Source: Antedon bifida (taxonomy: Eukaryota > Echinodermata > Crinoidea > Comatulida > Antedonidae). From it: a stretch of DNA of 64,000 nucleotides. A program made the position numbers and the translations under genes. Shown here one piece after another: positions 41,975 through 52,541 of this stretch (its first letter is position 1; each line of letters starts with the position of its first letter). The stretch spans positions 12,753,820 through 12,817,819 of the forward strand of contig OY727096.1 of the NCBI GenBank assembly GCA_963402885.1. Direction: 5' to 3'. The notes under the pieces are model-generated. The model did no database searches, was not told the origin of the DNA, and was given only the letters and a program-made list of their open reading frames with translations.

Positions 41975-43503
41975 TTTTCTGTATTATTCTTCTTTCCTTC
42001 CTTCCTTTTTGTGAGTCGTGTTTCTCTAAAATGTGTAAACATAACATTTCATAACTTTGACAACATATGGGCATTTACGTGAAGTTGTGCACCTCCTATT
42101 TTTGAATGACGTCATAGTTGCGCAACGTGACTTACGCGCAATTTTATGAATTTCAATGATTGATCATAGATTAAAAACCAAAAGTCATTTAGTATTGACA
42201 CTTTGACAAAATTTAAGTCATATCAGGGGCAAACTTTCTACGGATTAAAAATGGCATGTTTCACAAGAAGTTACGCGCGCACGCGCATTTAAAATTTCAA
42301 AATGCGCAAAATTAATTTCTAATCAACTTTTTACGCGTTTCTTGTCATTTTGAGCATGTCAAAAATTCCCACGGGCGCGCAATTTTTTACGCGCGCGGTG
42401 CGCACGTAGCATTAAAAACATATTTTTTTCTCTTGAATTATATTTTTCAAGCCTTTCCTAGTAATTTTGAAAACAATTTAGACCTTTTTCAGTTTAAATA
42501 ACGCCATACGAACACGTTGAATTCGTGCGCGTTTTTTATGAAAAAGCTTAAAAAAATCGTCAAAATTATGTCTTTTTTTAAACAGTCATAGTTTCTAAAG
42601 TAAACCGTTAACCGTTTATTTTTATTACAAAATCTAGAAGTTGATGAGTTGTAGATATCGGATCATGCATCAATAAGGCTAAAAAAACACTGTGACGTCA
42701 TCGTATGGCCACACGAATGTAAAATATAGGATTTTTGTCTCTTTCGTTATTGCTCATCACATTCAATGGAGCGCATCACGCTTATCTGTATTCCTTTTTC
42801 TCCTACATTTATATATTGTGTAGGTCAATCAACTTTCTTTAGCATGAGATAAAAATATTTTAATTTTTATGACGTCATCATGCCTAAAAATTTTAATTAC
42901 GTGGGTCATTAATTTCATCTTTACAGTAAATTTTAATCTGTAATAGCTCGTAAGAATAAAATGTGATAATCACGATTAAAACGTTTTCTGGAAGCTATTG
43001 GATTGTAGATACGAATTCATGTAAACATTTTGCCAATCGGATGTTGTGACGTCATCATATGGCCAGTTGAATAAAAAAAGTTGTATTTTCATATTTTGCG
43101 TAATAGTTCATCACATTTAAAAGGGTGCGCATCTATATTTTACGTATTCAAATTTCTTCTACACGTTAATATGTTGTTCCTGAGATAATTTCCTTCTGAA
43201 ATTGCTATCTAAGTGTTTCATTTTGATACCGTCGCCATGTTAAAAATTGGAATAAATGGCGGGTCCCGTAATTTCACCTATTCTACACTGTATGTAATAT
43301 GTATACAGCTTATACTGTTTGCATGTATATACTATATGACACAAAATTGACAGAATTCAGCACTAACAGCATATCATATTCTTCAGTTCTTGTCATAATG
43401 CCATAAACTTTATCTGTGTGCAATATTCCAACGTATGACGTGCACGTGGCGTTTGTCGTGGTGCGGATAACTAACTCGTCAAAGTGACGAGTTTCATGTC
43501 TAG
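41975..43503 (+). mobile_element. Helentron-like type B, unit 9 (end of array)
   Basis: 1529 bp, starting TTTTCTGTATTATTCTTC without the 5' hairpin. Four TGACGTCA sites lie near 42107, 42692, 42869 and 43046. The 3' hairpin and CTAG (43500-43503) close the array; the next bases are TT, as after every other unit. Confidence 0.75.
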
Positions 43504-44532
43504 TTTATTTTTTTTAATTGTTTCATTCGTTTTCTAATACTATAGTATGTTTTTAGCAAGTTTCAATGATTATTGGTGAGTAGTTTTGGAGAAAAGACAT
43601 TTTAACTTAAATTCTCTTAAACCCTAATGTTTATGTAAAAAATGGCGGCCATTTTGAATATGCAATTTTGGCATGTTCCCCCATTCTGGATTCTGGGTAA
43701 TATCGTGTTGTGATCTTTCCAAGGCCTATATTTTTAGAAAAATATTAAAATTAGCTGGTAGTACTTTCATTGCCACCTCAACCAAAAAATAGCCTCTAAT
43801 CTATAGGAAGCTTTACCTGCTAATCGAAGGTTTCAGTATAGTATTTGGTCGTGCTAATACAGTTGAACTTGCGCAGGGCACTGACAATTTTTATCACAGG
43901 ATTTGCAGCGCTTGCTTTTGTCATCCATATAATAGTGGAATTATTCAAATTGTTAAGACTGGATGGTAAGCTCGCGTACGTTCTCGAATACAAAGTAATT
44001 TCAGCGTAAAAAACTGGCGATTTCAAATGTACGTACCGCAGGACTATAATACACTGTCGTTTACAGAAACGAATAAATAGACACGGTGATTTATGCAGTC
44101 AACTAAAATTAGCACCCTGGGAATTACTTCCGAAAGAGAAACCAAATTTTTTGATTTTTGGACTCATTTTAAACAAACCCAATTTGTGTTTTGTATGTAA
44201 CATTGAGATTGAGGGAATTTACAAAGAAGAATCATTTTTAAATATATTCTTTATCCATTCAGCAACGAAATATTTTGTTCATGTTTTATAGACCTATAAA
44301 TAATATACCACTAAATACTTTAAAACATTTGCGATTTAATACTTTGTTAAAACTGTCACCGTCATAGTCGATTGAAATAGTACAGTACATGTAACGATAC
44401 ACCACTACGACGTTTATTTTTGTTGTATTTATTAATTAATACAAACGTTGAGAAGCAACTGTCAGTAATAATTATAGTTTATTTGTATATTATGTGTAAC
44501 AGTAGGGCCTTCCACACTCACAGTAATACAGT
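43504..44532. other. Unique-looking interval
   Basis: About 1 kb between the Helentron-like array and the next repeat, with no tandem or terminal repeat by eye. It contains AATGGCGGCCATTTTGAAT, a motif of a kind common in dispersed invertebrate repeats. On the minus strand an open frame of 68 codons (44026-43820) runs up to a splice-donor-like CAG|GTAAAG with the cut at about 43818, but a stop lies just before it in that frame. I cannot support a gene here. Confidence 0.4.
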
Positions 44533-44849
44533 TTATTACCTCCGCCAAGGAGGTTATATTTTCACCCCTGACATGTTTTAAGTATCTTAATTATCCCTGG
44601 GAAGGGATTGGGGGTTTAGTGAGTGGCGTAGGTCTATCAACACCACCTAAACTCTACTGAGAATATTTTAAACTACATTTGAAAACTGCCACTGAGGGGT
44701 TATGGGTTGAGAGTGATGGCTCAACATAATTTGTACTGGAAACGTCACCCAGTATGGGGTGTATAGGGAGGGGTGGCGGAGATACTGGTCCCTTTTTAGG
44801 GGTAATGAAGTACAGCATGATTGGGATTGTACTGGGAACAGTTAAGGAG
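44533..44849 (+). repeat. CCTCC/GGAGG-ended repeat, one end
   Basis: It begins with ACCTCC-GCCAA-GGAGGT and continues TTATATTTTCACCCC, the usual start of a repeat with this hairpin end that is widely scattered in invertebrate genomes. The following bases to the TTAA element show no clear family. The matching opposite end is seen at 51294 and 61190. Confidence 0.55.
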
Positions 44850-45689
44850 TTAAGAGCCATTGTCTGTAAGAATCAAAGAAATATCAAAAATAGTGGCAGA
44901 CTCAAAAAAATGAATTTCTTTCAAATTTTGCACATGGCTATTATATATGTGTTGAGAGAAATCAAATATGAAGTATTTTTTATTTTACACATATATTTCC
45001 ATGGCAACGGCCAAATTGGTGTTTTTGACAAATTTTGTTCTTTTTTAAGGTTTTTTAAAATGGATATTGGTACTACTTTGATGAACGATATTTTTGTTTT
45101 GTTCACTTAATTATAAAAAATAATTAGTGTATGCATAATAACAATGCATTGTGTACCTGTTTCATATTTTTTTTTTTTTTTATTTCATACTTTGGAAGAT
45201 ACCATTTATTTAAAAAGGGGTGTTTTTCACTTTTTTTAAATTGTTAAATGCAACTAAACTTTACTTCACCATAACGCCCAAAGTGGTGTATTTTTTTAGC
45301 TGATTTATTAGAAATAGGTAGTTCTAAGGTTTAATAATTGATTTCTAAAATAAAATACTGGGGTAATTTAAAATCTACAAGCAGTGTTGCGAGAAACATA
45401 GGCATTTTTATAAAAAAAAAACATGGTATATTGGTAAAAACAATTTATTTTTTTTGATTATCTGATTTGAAACTCTTTGGTCAGAAAAATTCTTAATGTT
45501 TTATAAAGTTCTAGTTGTGTTGTGAGAAAAAAAAACAATATTTTTAATTATAGATTCTGTAATTCCCAGTTTTATTGTCATTTTATAGGTTATATCCTCT
45601 GGAAATTTGAATAAATTATCAGATCGTTGTGAATTTTAATCTTCTCTTATTTTGAAGCTCCTCTTTCATTTTTTTACTTCTTTTATTTG

Positions 45690-46050
45690 CTAACCTAAGC
45701 AGATCCCACATGCCCATCCACCACCACTTTCGACTACCGCCCGCACCGCCCCCCCCCCTACCCCGACAATAACCACAAAAAGATAAACTGCAACACTTTG
45801 GTCGATCATCGACTATAGAGTGTCAAATGCATGCATTCAAGCACCACCCACACTGCCGCTACCATCGCCCAACCAATAGACGGATTCAAACTCCTCCATT
45901 CCACCCCTCCTCCTTTTTCAAAGCCCCCACCCACCCCAAGTTAAAAATTGCAATGCAAAAGATAGGACATAAAGTTAAGTTTTTAGACCCTCGCCTCCAA
46001 CCCCCTAACTATTTCAAACTTCTGGATCCACCACTTTCCCCTCCCCAAAA
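45690..46050. other. C-rich stretch inside the TTAA element
   Basis: A plus-strand pyrimidine/C-rich stretch (CACCGCCCCCCCCCTACCCC, CCACCCACCCC) in an otherwise AT-rich element. The 75-codon frame there (45827-46054) reflects this composition and is not a gene. Confidence 0.6.
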
Positions 46051-46259
46051 TTGAACCAATCAAAAGTCAATGATATACTCAGGTATGTTAATGTTACATA
46101 ACAAATATTGAAGCCCTGATGTGAAATTTCATTTCATTTAAGGTCAGCATGTAAAATATCACACTTTATATTAAATATTGGTTTTAAATTCTATATTTTT
46201 TTACTGTGATGGTTGGATTCAGTATTAATTATTAATTAATAATTATCTGATAATTATTT

Positions 46260-47870
46260 AATTTCCCTTAGTTATGCATAGCAACAGTTACTATGGTAAT
46301 TAAAATTGAGATATTTTTTAGATTTTTTATACTTATCTTATACAAATTTAAATTTGTAGATTATTAGCAGGCATGCCTTATTTGCATTTTCAAATTACCG
46401 TTTCACAAGGTCATATTCGTAAGGACTTTCTTCTGTGATTATTTTTATTCGTAAGCGGCCACCTCCCTTAACAAACGCAATTTGAAAAGCCTGTTTGTTC
46501 TTCCTATCTAATTAGTGCATTTGGTACCTACCGTAAGCGGCCACCTCCCGTAAGCAGCTGCGGGCACCTTTTTATACTAAAAATGAGATTTTTTGTATGA
46601 TTATTGCATGGACCTATGAATTAGAGGTCCATGTTTATTGTATTTCTTTATATATTAGCTTTATTTCGAAGCGGTTTTAATAACATTACTGTGAAGAGAG
46701 GAGAAAACTACACAGATTTTGACCGACCAATTTTCATATGATAAAAGCTTTTAAAATTTGTCTGAAAATGCTAAAAAATACTAAACCACCTGATTATAAA
46801 TAATAATACAATTAGCTGGAAAATTGAGAGGCTCTTTTCGTTAAGAATATCGTGTATAGCCATAATACGTGATTTTGGCCTTTTATTGGCAGAACCTCCC
46901 GTAAGGGGTCACCGCCCGTAAGCGGCCACTTTTCCAGGTCCCGAGGATGTATTTAGAAAAACAATTATCCTTAGTTACGCATAGAAACAGGTTCTAAGAT
47001 AACATAAATAATACATTTTGACATAATTTGACCCAACAAATGACCCTTTCACAAGGTCAGACATTTTCTGGGATTCAGTAGGTAAGTAAATGTGGGAAAA
47101 AGTAGTAAAGCTATGTAATCAATTGTTTGTAGTCATGAAACCCCATATTAAAAATATTGTACTTAGTTACGTATAGAAACAGTTGGTACAGTACACTATA
47201 GGTAAAATGTTGGTGTAATTTGACCTCAATATGTAAGATATCATTTTTTTTCCATGAAAACTCCATATTTTATTTAAAAAAAATTATCTTTAGTTACGTA
47301 AACAGGTTTAAGATAACACTAAAGGTCAATTTTTTACCTTTAATCAGATTTGTCGAGACTTTCTTTCTGAGATTATTAGGATTCAGTATTTAAAGTAAGT
47401 TTGGCAAAAAGTAGAAATGTGTAGATATGTAGAAAAAATGTTTTGTATTTATGAAAAACCCCTTATTTTAAAAATATTTTCGCATAGAAACAGTTACTAT
47501 GGTAAAATGTTGACCTCATTTGACCTCAGAATGAATTTACAAGGTCAAGTTTGTCATCACTTTAAGATTATTAGAATGCAGTAGAAGTAAAATTGAGAAA
47601 AATTACAAATGCATTAAATTCTTTGTATTCATAAAAACGCCATTTTTTACGTTTTAAAAAAAAATTACTTTCCTTAGTTACACATAGAAATGGTTGCTAA
47701 GGTAACACTATAGGTAAAAAATAAAAATTGTTGAGAATTTTTTATGAACTATGTAAATTTTATTCAAACATTAATAGTTGTAGTAAAGTGGGGACCTGTC
47801 CTGTTTTGCATTCTGACCCCTTTTGACCTCAAATGACCTATTTACAAGGTCAGATTTTTTGGGAGGTCTT
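46260..47870. repeat. Internal ~200-bp repeats of the TTAA element
   Basis: Diverged units begin near 46268, 46972, 47160, 47289, 47470 and 47680 with TTAGTTAC..ATAGAAACAG followed by GGTAA. Later in the unit come TGACCTCA and ACAAGGTCA. The same series is present in reverse in copy 2 (62450-63360). Confidence 0.7.
46452..46948. mobile_element. Nested MITE with GTAAGCGGCC ends, copy 1
   Basis: Both ends carry CCCGTAAGCGGCCAC-type repeats. Copy 2 shows the full terminus CAGTTGAACCTCCCGTAAG preceded by TA, the form of Tc1/mariner-pogo-type MITEs. Here the terminal part is missing: GAGGATG runs straight into TATTTAG, whereas copy 2 has 22 further bases. The left end is also shorter than in copy 2. 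Confidence 0.6.
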
Positions 47871-48511
47871 TCTGTATCTCTTTACACAAAATAGATGTAA
47901 AAATTTATAAAAACCATTGACGCAATTATTTCAAAGTTTAACATTATTTTCCATCAACTAAATATTTCAATGCAAAATAATGGCAACACAAAACCTATGT
48001 ACGAAATTTACCCCAGTGTTTTTTTCGTGATTATTGTTGAAAAACCTATTGACTATCAAATTACAAAAGTTCATTGATATAAAAACACCACTTTGGAAGT
48101 TATAGGTACGTTTATGAGGTATACTTTTATAAAAAAAATATTTTTTAAAACACACCTTTTTAAAATAATGGTATCAACCAAACTCCATTTTGTAAATTTT
48201 TTTTTATACATTAAATGGAACTCAATAAATGTTGTTTACACTGCTATAAACAAAAACTGTATACTGTAAGTATTTTTGGTTAAAATAAGTATACAAGTTT
48301 GTACTTTTTCACTATAGAAAATCTGTGAAAAATGGCAAAAACATCAAAATTTTGATAATTGACCGTTGTCATGGCAACGTAGGCTAAAAATTAAAATGTG
48401 TGTTGTAGATATGCTTTTTATTAAAATGTCTATTCATGGTAAAAATTTGAGCGAAATCCATTTTTTTTACATCTGCCACCAAATCTTTGATTTTTACAGA
48501 CAATGGCTCTT

Positions 48512-49512
48512 AACATAAAAACACCATAGTGCTAAGAATAGCTTCAAATCGCATTTGGAGACATTTTAGACCATTTTGTGATTTTCGAAAAAACTTGTTA
48601 ACATAAAAACACCAAAGTGCTTAGAATAGCTTCAAATCGCATTTGGAGACGTTTCAGACCATTTTGTGATTTTCCAAAAAACTTGTTAACATAAAAACAC
48701 CAAAGTGCTAAGAATAGCTTCAAATCGCATTTGGAGACGTTTTAGACCATTTTGTGATTTTCAAAAAAAACTTGTTAACATAAAAACACCAAAGTGCTTA
48801 GAATAGCTTCAAATCGCATGTGATTTTCAAAAAAAACTTGTTAACATAAAAACATCAAAGTGTACAGAATAGCTTCAAATCGCATTTGGAGACGTTTTAG
48901 ACCATTTTGTGATTTTCGAAAAAACTTGTTAACATAAAAACATCAAAGTGTACAGAATAGCTTCAAATCACATTTGGAGACGTTTTAGACCATTTTGTGA
49001 TTTTCAAAAAAACTTGTTAACATAAAAACACCAAAGTGCTTAGAATAGCTTCAAATCGCATTTGGAGACGTTTCAGACCATTTTGTGATTTTCCAAAAAA
49101 CTTGTTAACATAAAAACACCAAAGCGCTAAGAATAGCTTCAAATCGCATTTGGAGACGTTTTAGACCATTTTGTGATTTTCAAAAAAAACTTGTTAACAT
49201 AAAAACACCAAAGTGCTTAGAATAGCTTCAAATCGCATTTGGAGACGTTTTAGACCATTTTGTGATTTTCGAAAAAAACTTGTTAACATAAAAACATCAA
49301 AGTGTACAGAATAGCTTCAAATCGCATTTGGAGACGTTTTAGACCATTTTGTGATTTTCGAAAAAACTTGTTAACATAAAAACACCAAAGTGCTTAGAAT
49401 AGCTTCAAATGGCATTTGGAGACGTTTTAGACCATTTTGTGATTTTCGAAAAAACTTGTTAACATAAAAACATCAAAGTGTACAGAATAGCTTCAAATCG
49501 CATTTGGAGACG
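48512..49512. repeat. 88-bp satellite array, block 4
   Basis: About 11 monomers of the same family as 1-28447, 20 kb further right and in the same orientation. The GTTTCAGACC/TTTTCCAAAAAAC variant pair recurs at 48651 and 49070 (419 bp), marking a five-monomer higher-order unit in which one monomer is shortened. The left edge is the TTAA element; the right edge cuts directly into a helicase pseudogene after GGAGACG. Confidence 0.95.
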
Positions 49513-50512
49513 CCTGTGAAACAGTCACCCATTTATGCTCCAGTACATGATAGAATGGAGAGACTCAATGGTTCGCTGTGAAAAGACCACTTTCAACTAC
49601 ATGAGTTGGATAAAGTTATGCGACAGAAAGATGATCAAGCTTTTGCCAAAATGCTTTGTCGAATCAGATTTGGCAAACAAACTGACGATGATATTGAAAT
49701 GCTGAAATCCCGAGTGATATCTGCAGAAGACGACAACTATCCGGAAGATGCCCTGCATGTATATGCTTTAAATCATGATGTTGATGAAAGAAATAAGAAA
49801 AATGGAATGGCTTGCACCGCTTGAAGAACAAAGAATTCGTATCTTCGCGTCGGATGACAAATGTGACAGCACAGGTCTGGTGAATTTACAGAATATTGCA
49901 TCTTCTAAAAAACGCTCCGAGACAGCGGGATTGCACACAGTGTTGATTCTAGCTGAAGGAGCACGAGTCATGCTGACATATAACGTTGACACAGCAGATG
50001 GCTTGGTAAATGGCGTCATAGGAACGGTTACTTCAGTTGTAAAAAACGACAAAGGGAAGGTACTAACTGTTCTTGTTTGCTTTGATAATGAGCAAGTTGG
50101 ACTAAAAGCGAGATCTACAAGCCAATGGAAAAACATATACCCACTTGCAGTTCCTATTAGGCGTCAGGAATGCAAATTTGACAAAGGTGGAAAAAGGGCT
50201 GTGACAATTCATAAATGCCAAGGACTGACTGTAGATCAGATTGTTGTTAGTATGAAAAATGCCAGACGGTTTGGACAAGGACAAGCCTATGTGGCATTTA
50301 GTCGTTTGCGATCTTTGAATGGTCTCTTTATCACAGATTTTGACGAGACAGGAATTAGAACCAGCCAAAAAATAGAAACAGAAATGAATGAAATGCGTGA
50401 TCAGTTGGTGCATTCTATTCCAATGCCAAACTTTGTCCAACTTCCCAAACCTGAATGGATCACACTTGGTCATCTCAATGTTCACTACTTCTTAGACATC
50501 CAGCCAACATGA
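49513..50512 (+). pseudogene. PIF1-type helicase remnant, Helentron-derived
   Basis: C-terminal half of a PIF1-family DNA helicase. Homology begins at the satellite junction with PVKQSPIYAP, which in the family directly follows motif III (GDxxQLPPV), so motifs I-III are lost. Then comes KDHFQLHELDKVMRQ, where a TGA at 49579 stands where the family usually has Trp. The frame closes at 49824, and homology continues from about 49800 in another frame to 50512: GARVML (49958), TIHKCQGLT (50204; family TIHKSQG) and YVAFSRLRSL (50288). In Helitrons this helicase unwinds DNA during rolling-circle transposition. The neighbouring endonuclease remnant makes a Helentron origin more likely than a host PIF1 gene. 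One stop and at least one frameshift make it non-functional. Confidence 0.85.
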
Positions 50513-50688
50513 ATCTGAACTGCTGGCGTGTGCTTTACCATGACCTATTTGAAAAAGGAGCACACCATCGATCAATTTTTAAAGATGCATAACTATGTAG
50601 CGTTCAGGGAAGATGTGCCAGATGAAAAACCCACACCGGCAGACATGGTGTTATGATATGTGCGTCATCAGACTTAAGACCATTGGAG

Positions 50689-51003
50689 CTTCCTTAGATC
50701 TCAGTAACTGGACTAGAATCAAAAGTAGTTGTTCTCACGACAACAACATCTCGACTAATCGTTGCCGTTATATATAGAAAACCTTCACATTCAACAAAAG
50801 GTTTCTTACATTTAACAGAGTTCATGTAGCGGAATGGCTTTAAGCAGTATGTGTGCAGTGCGACAACTGATGGCGGATCTTTGTTGGATCATATTTACTT
50901 TAACAGACATGATAGTAATTTGAATGGTACTGTTCAGATTCATGTGCATGATGTGTATTACTCAGATCATGACGCAGTATTCTTATCGACAAACTGCTTA
51001 TGA
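50689..51003 (+). pseudogene. Apurinic-type endonuclease remnant of a Helentron
   Basis: In one frame, VTGLESKVVVLTT (from 50704), then LIVAVIYRKPSHS, one stop, then CSATTDGGSLLDHIYFN and YYSDHDAVFLS before TGA at 51001. The SLLDHIY and SDHDAVF strings match the C-terminal part of endonuclease/exonuclease/phosphatase domains, where the terminal Asp-His pair is catalytic. Helentrons are known for carrying such a domain after the PIF1 helicase. The link from 50513 to about 50690 is too decayed to read, though LGHLNVHYF at the end of the helicase frame may be the start of the domain. It is in a different frame from the helicase part. Confidence 0.75.
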
Positions 51004-51149
51004 AGACTGATATTTGATCTGATATATAATATAATAATACAGAATAATATCCCGCCAAGTCACATGCTATGAAATGCACTTGATTTGAGGTCGATATGTC
51101 AAATAAAACCGAAGTTATGGCGAATTATGTGTTTTTACCTTATTGTATT
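51004..51149. other. AT-rich tail after the endonuclease remnant
   Basis: AT-rich sequence with no open frame. No hairpin plus CTAG end is seen, so the 3' end of the Helentron was not found here. Confidence 0.4.
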
Positions 51150-51312
51150 GTAGTAATTAGAAGTCATTGGAATCAAAATTGTCAGCGCCAGAGTGACAAC
51201 AAACAAACACACACACAAATCGAACCAATCGAACATACTTGGCCAATTTTCGATTTGGCCAAGTGAAAAACACACGCGATCGATTATAATATACCTCCTT
51301 GGCAGAGGTAAA
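51150..51312 (+). repeat. CCTCC repeat, 3' end
   Basis: It runs from GTAGTAATTAGAAGTCATTG through TTGGCCAATTTTCGATTTGG and ACACGCGATCGATTA to the closing hairpin ACCTCC-TTGGC-AGAGGT. The same tail, without the hairpin, recurs at 51699-51825, and the terminal 45 bases recur at 61165-61210. Confidence 0.7.
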
Positions 51313-51345
51313 CAACAATAACAATAACAATAACTAAAAAGCCAC
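51313..51345. repeat. Short AACAAT microsatellite
   Basis: Imperfect AACAATAACAATAACAATAA directly after the CCTCC repeat end. Confidence 0.8.
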
Positions 51346-51569
51346 TCCGATATTGCATACCTCCGCCTACTGTAAAACTCTCCTACATAAGATTTAGTCT
51401 CCGGAAAAATTGTGTGTGTCTTATTTCACTACAAGCATGTGGGCGAGTTTGGTGTAAAGGTTATGTAACAAGCCTTTCAGCTAACAATAGCTTTAGTTGA
51501 CTATCAAGTAGTTCTCGAGAAAATGCAATTTTAGTTTACTTGTTACTTTAAGACTGCTCACCGGCTTTT

Positions 51570-51830
51570 GAAAATTCTGTCCTATCTTTTAACACTAGCA
51601 GGTCTGAACATAATTCTAAAAGTGGTCCAGAATTGGGACCGTGGTCCGGATTTCAACCAAAATTGGGCAGTGTCGTCCTTGTACCAGGAGACATGTATGG
51701 TAGTAATTAGGAGTCAATTAGGAATCAAAATTGTGAGCGCTAGAGTGATGACAAAAAAACACACAAACACACACAAATCGCACCGATCAACATACTTGGC
51801 AAATTTTCAATTTGGCCAAGTAACAAACAA
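51570..51830 (+). repeat. CCTCC repeat, truncated second copy
   Basis: It contains ACCGTGGTCCGGATTTCAAC and ATTGGGCAGTG, then a tail matching 51150-51250 (GTAGTAATTAGGAGTCAATT, CAATTTGGCCAAGT), and stops before the terminal hairpin. The 113-codon open frame here is incidental. Confidence 0.6.
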
Positions 51831-52211
51831 AGTAAATACTATACAAACAAATTCAGCCATATCAGCAGTTACGCAACTTCCGGGTCAACATGAGAGGCAC
51901 GACCAGTGACCGCAAATCATTGTACTTCTGGTAGCCGTGAAGGCAGACGTGTGCGGCTTGTTTTTTTTGTTTTCGGCGGGTTCTGTCGCGATTTTTTGGA
52001 GGAATATTACGAGGTAAATATTATAGCTTAAGTTTGTTATTGTGTTATTAGGAGAAGTAGGGTTTTTAGTTATTATGTGACACGGCATGTGTTGGGCATG
52101 TTGTTTCATAGTGGCGTTGACTGTTAGCACGCCTGCCAGCCATATTGTTGTGGTTCGATGATTACTAACTATGATAAACCGGGTGTGCGCTAGCGGCCTC
52201 ACTTTGGTTAG

Positions 52212-52490
52212 GGAAAGTAAGATGTTTGTTTCCCTGTACGACTTGATTACGGCTGTATACTATGTTGGTATACGCCGATTATTGATTGCTATGGAAAGTA
52301 CGATGTTTGACTCTATGCCGTACCGTACTACTATATGCCTACGCCTAGCGGTTATTCTGATAGAGGGGTTTGTACGCTTTGTTGTTTACGGCTGTATACT
52401 ATGTTGGTATACGATGTGATTGATTGTTAGATGGAGAGTACGATGTTTGTCTCCATGTCGTAGCGTACTATGCCTAGCTGCTATGTTGTC
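52212..52490 (+). repeat. Three imperfect repeats upstream of the DIRS gag
   Basis: GTACGATGTTTG-type units begin near 52212, 52295 and 52435. GGCTGTATACTATGTTGGTA occurs in the first two (about 52241 and 52391). The position just before the gag-like frame suggests an element leader or terminal region; this is inference. Confidence 0.55.
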
Positions 52491-52541
52491 ATTTTAGGGC
52501 ATTGGCCATTGTGGTTTGGTTTTTTTTTTATTTTATAGTAC

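Larger units (their letters stand above)
44854..48509. mobile_element. TTAA-flanked DNA element, copy 1 (3.66 kb)
   Basis: Both ends read GAGCCATTGTCTGTAA when taken outward to inward (the right end in reverse complement), and both are flanked by TTAA (44850-44853 and 48510-48513). TTAA duplication is known for piggyBac and Kolobok elements; the ends lack the CCC/CCY start usual for piggyBac, so Kolobok-like is the better guess. The terminal inverted repeats extend about 100 bp imperfectly. Inside, units of about 200 bp carrying TTAGTTACGCATAGAAACAG and TGACCTCA repeat several times between 46260 and 47870. No transposase is seen. The right flank is the 88-bp satellite, whose GTTAAC supplies the TTAA; the left flank is not satellite. 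Confidence 0.75.

Noticed and set aside
29132-43503. Reading the tandem units as an ordinary TIR transposon array
   Set aside because: There is no target duplication between units, and the ends are asymmetric: the 3' end has a hairpin plus CTAG and the inverted repeat is subterminal. This fits Helitron2/Helentron better than a cut-and-paste element.
44754-45110. 118-codon plus-strand frame
   Set aside because: It spans the border between unrelated flank and the TTAA element, and it is low-complexity and AT-driven past the border.
49768-50485. Minus-strand frames over the helicase remnant
   Set aside because: They are antisense to a clear PIF1 helicase match and have no similarity of their own.
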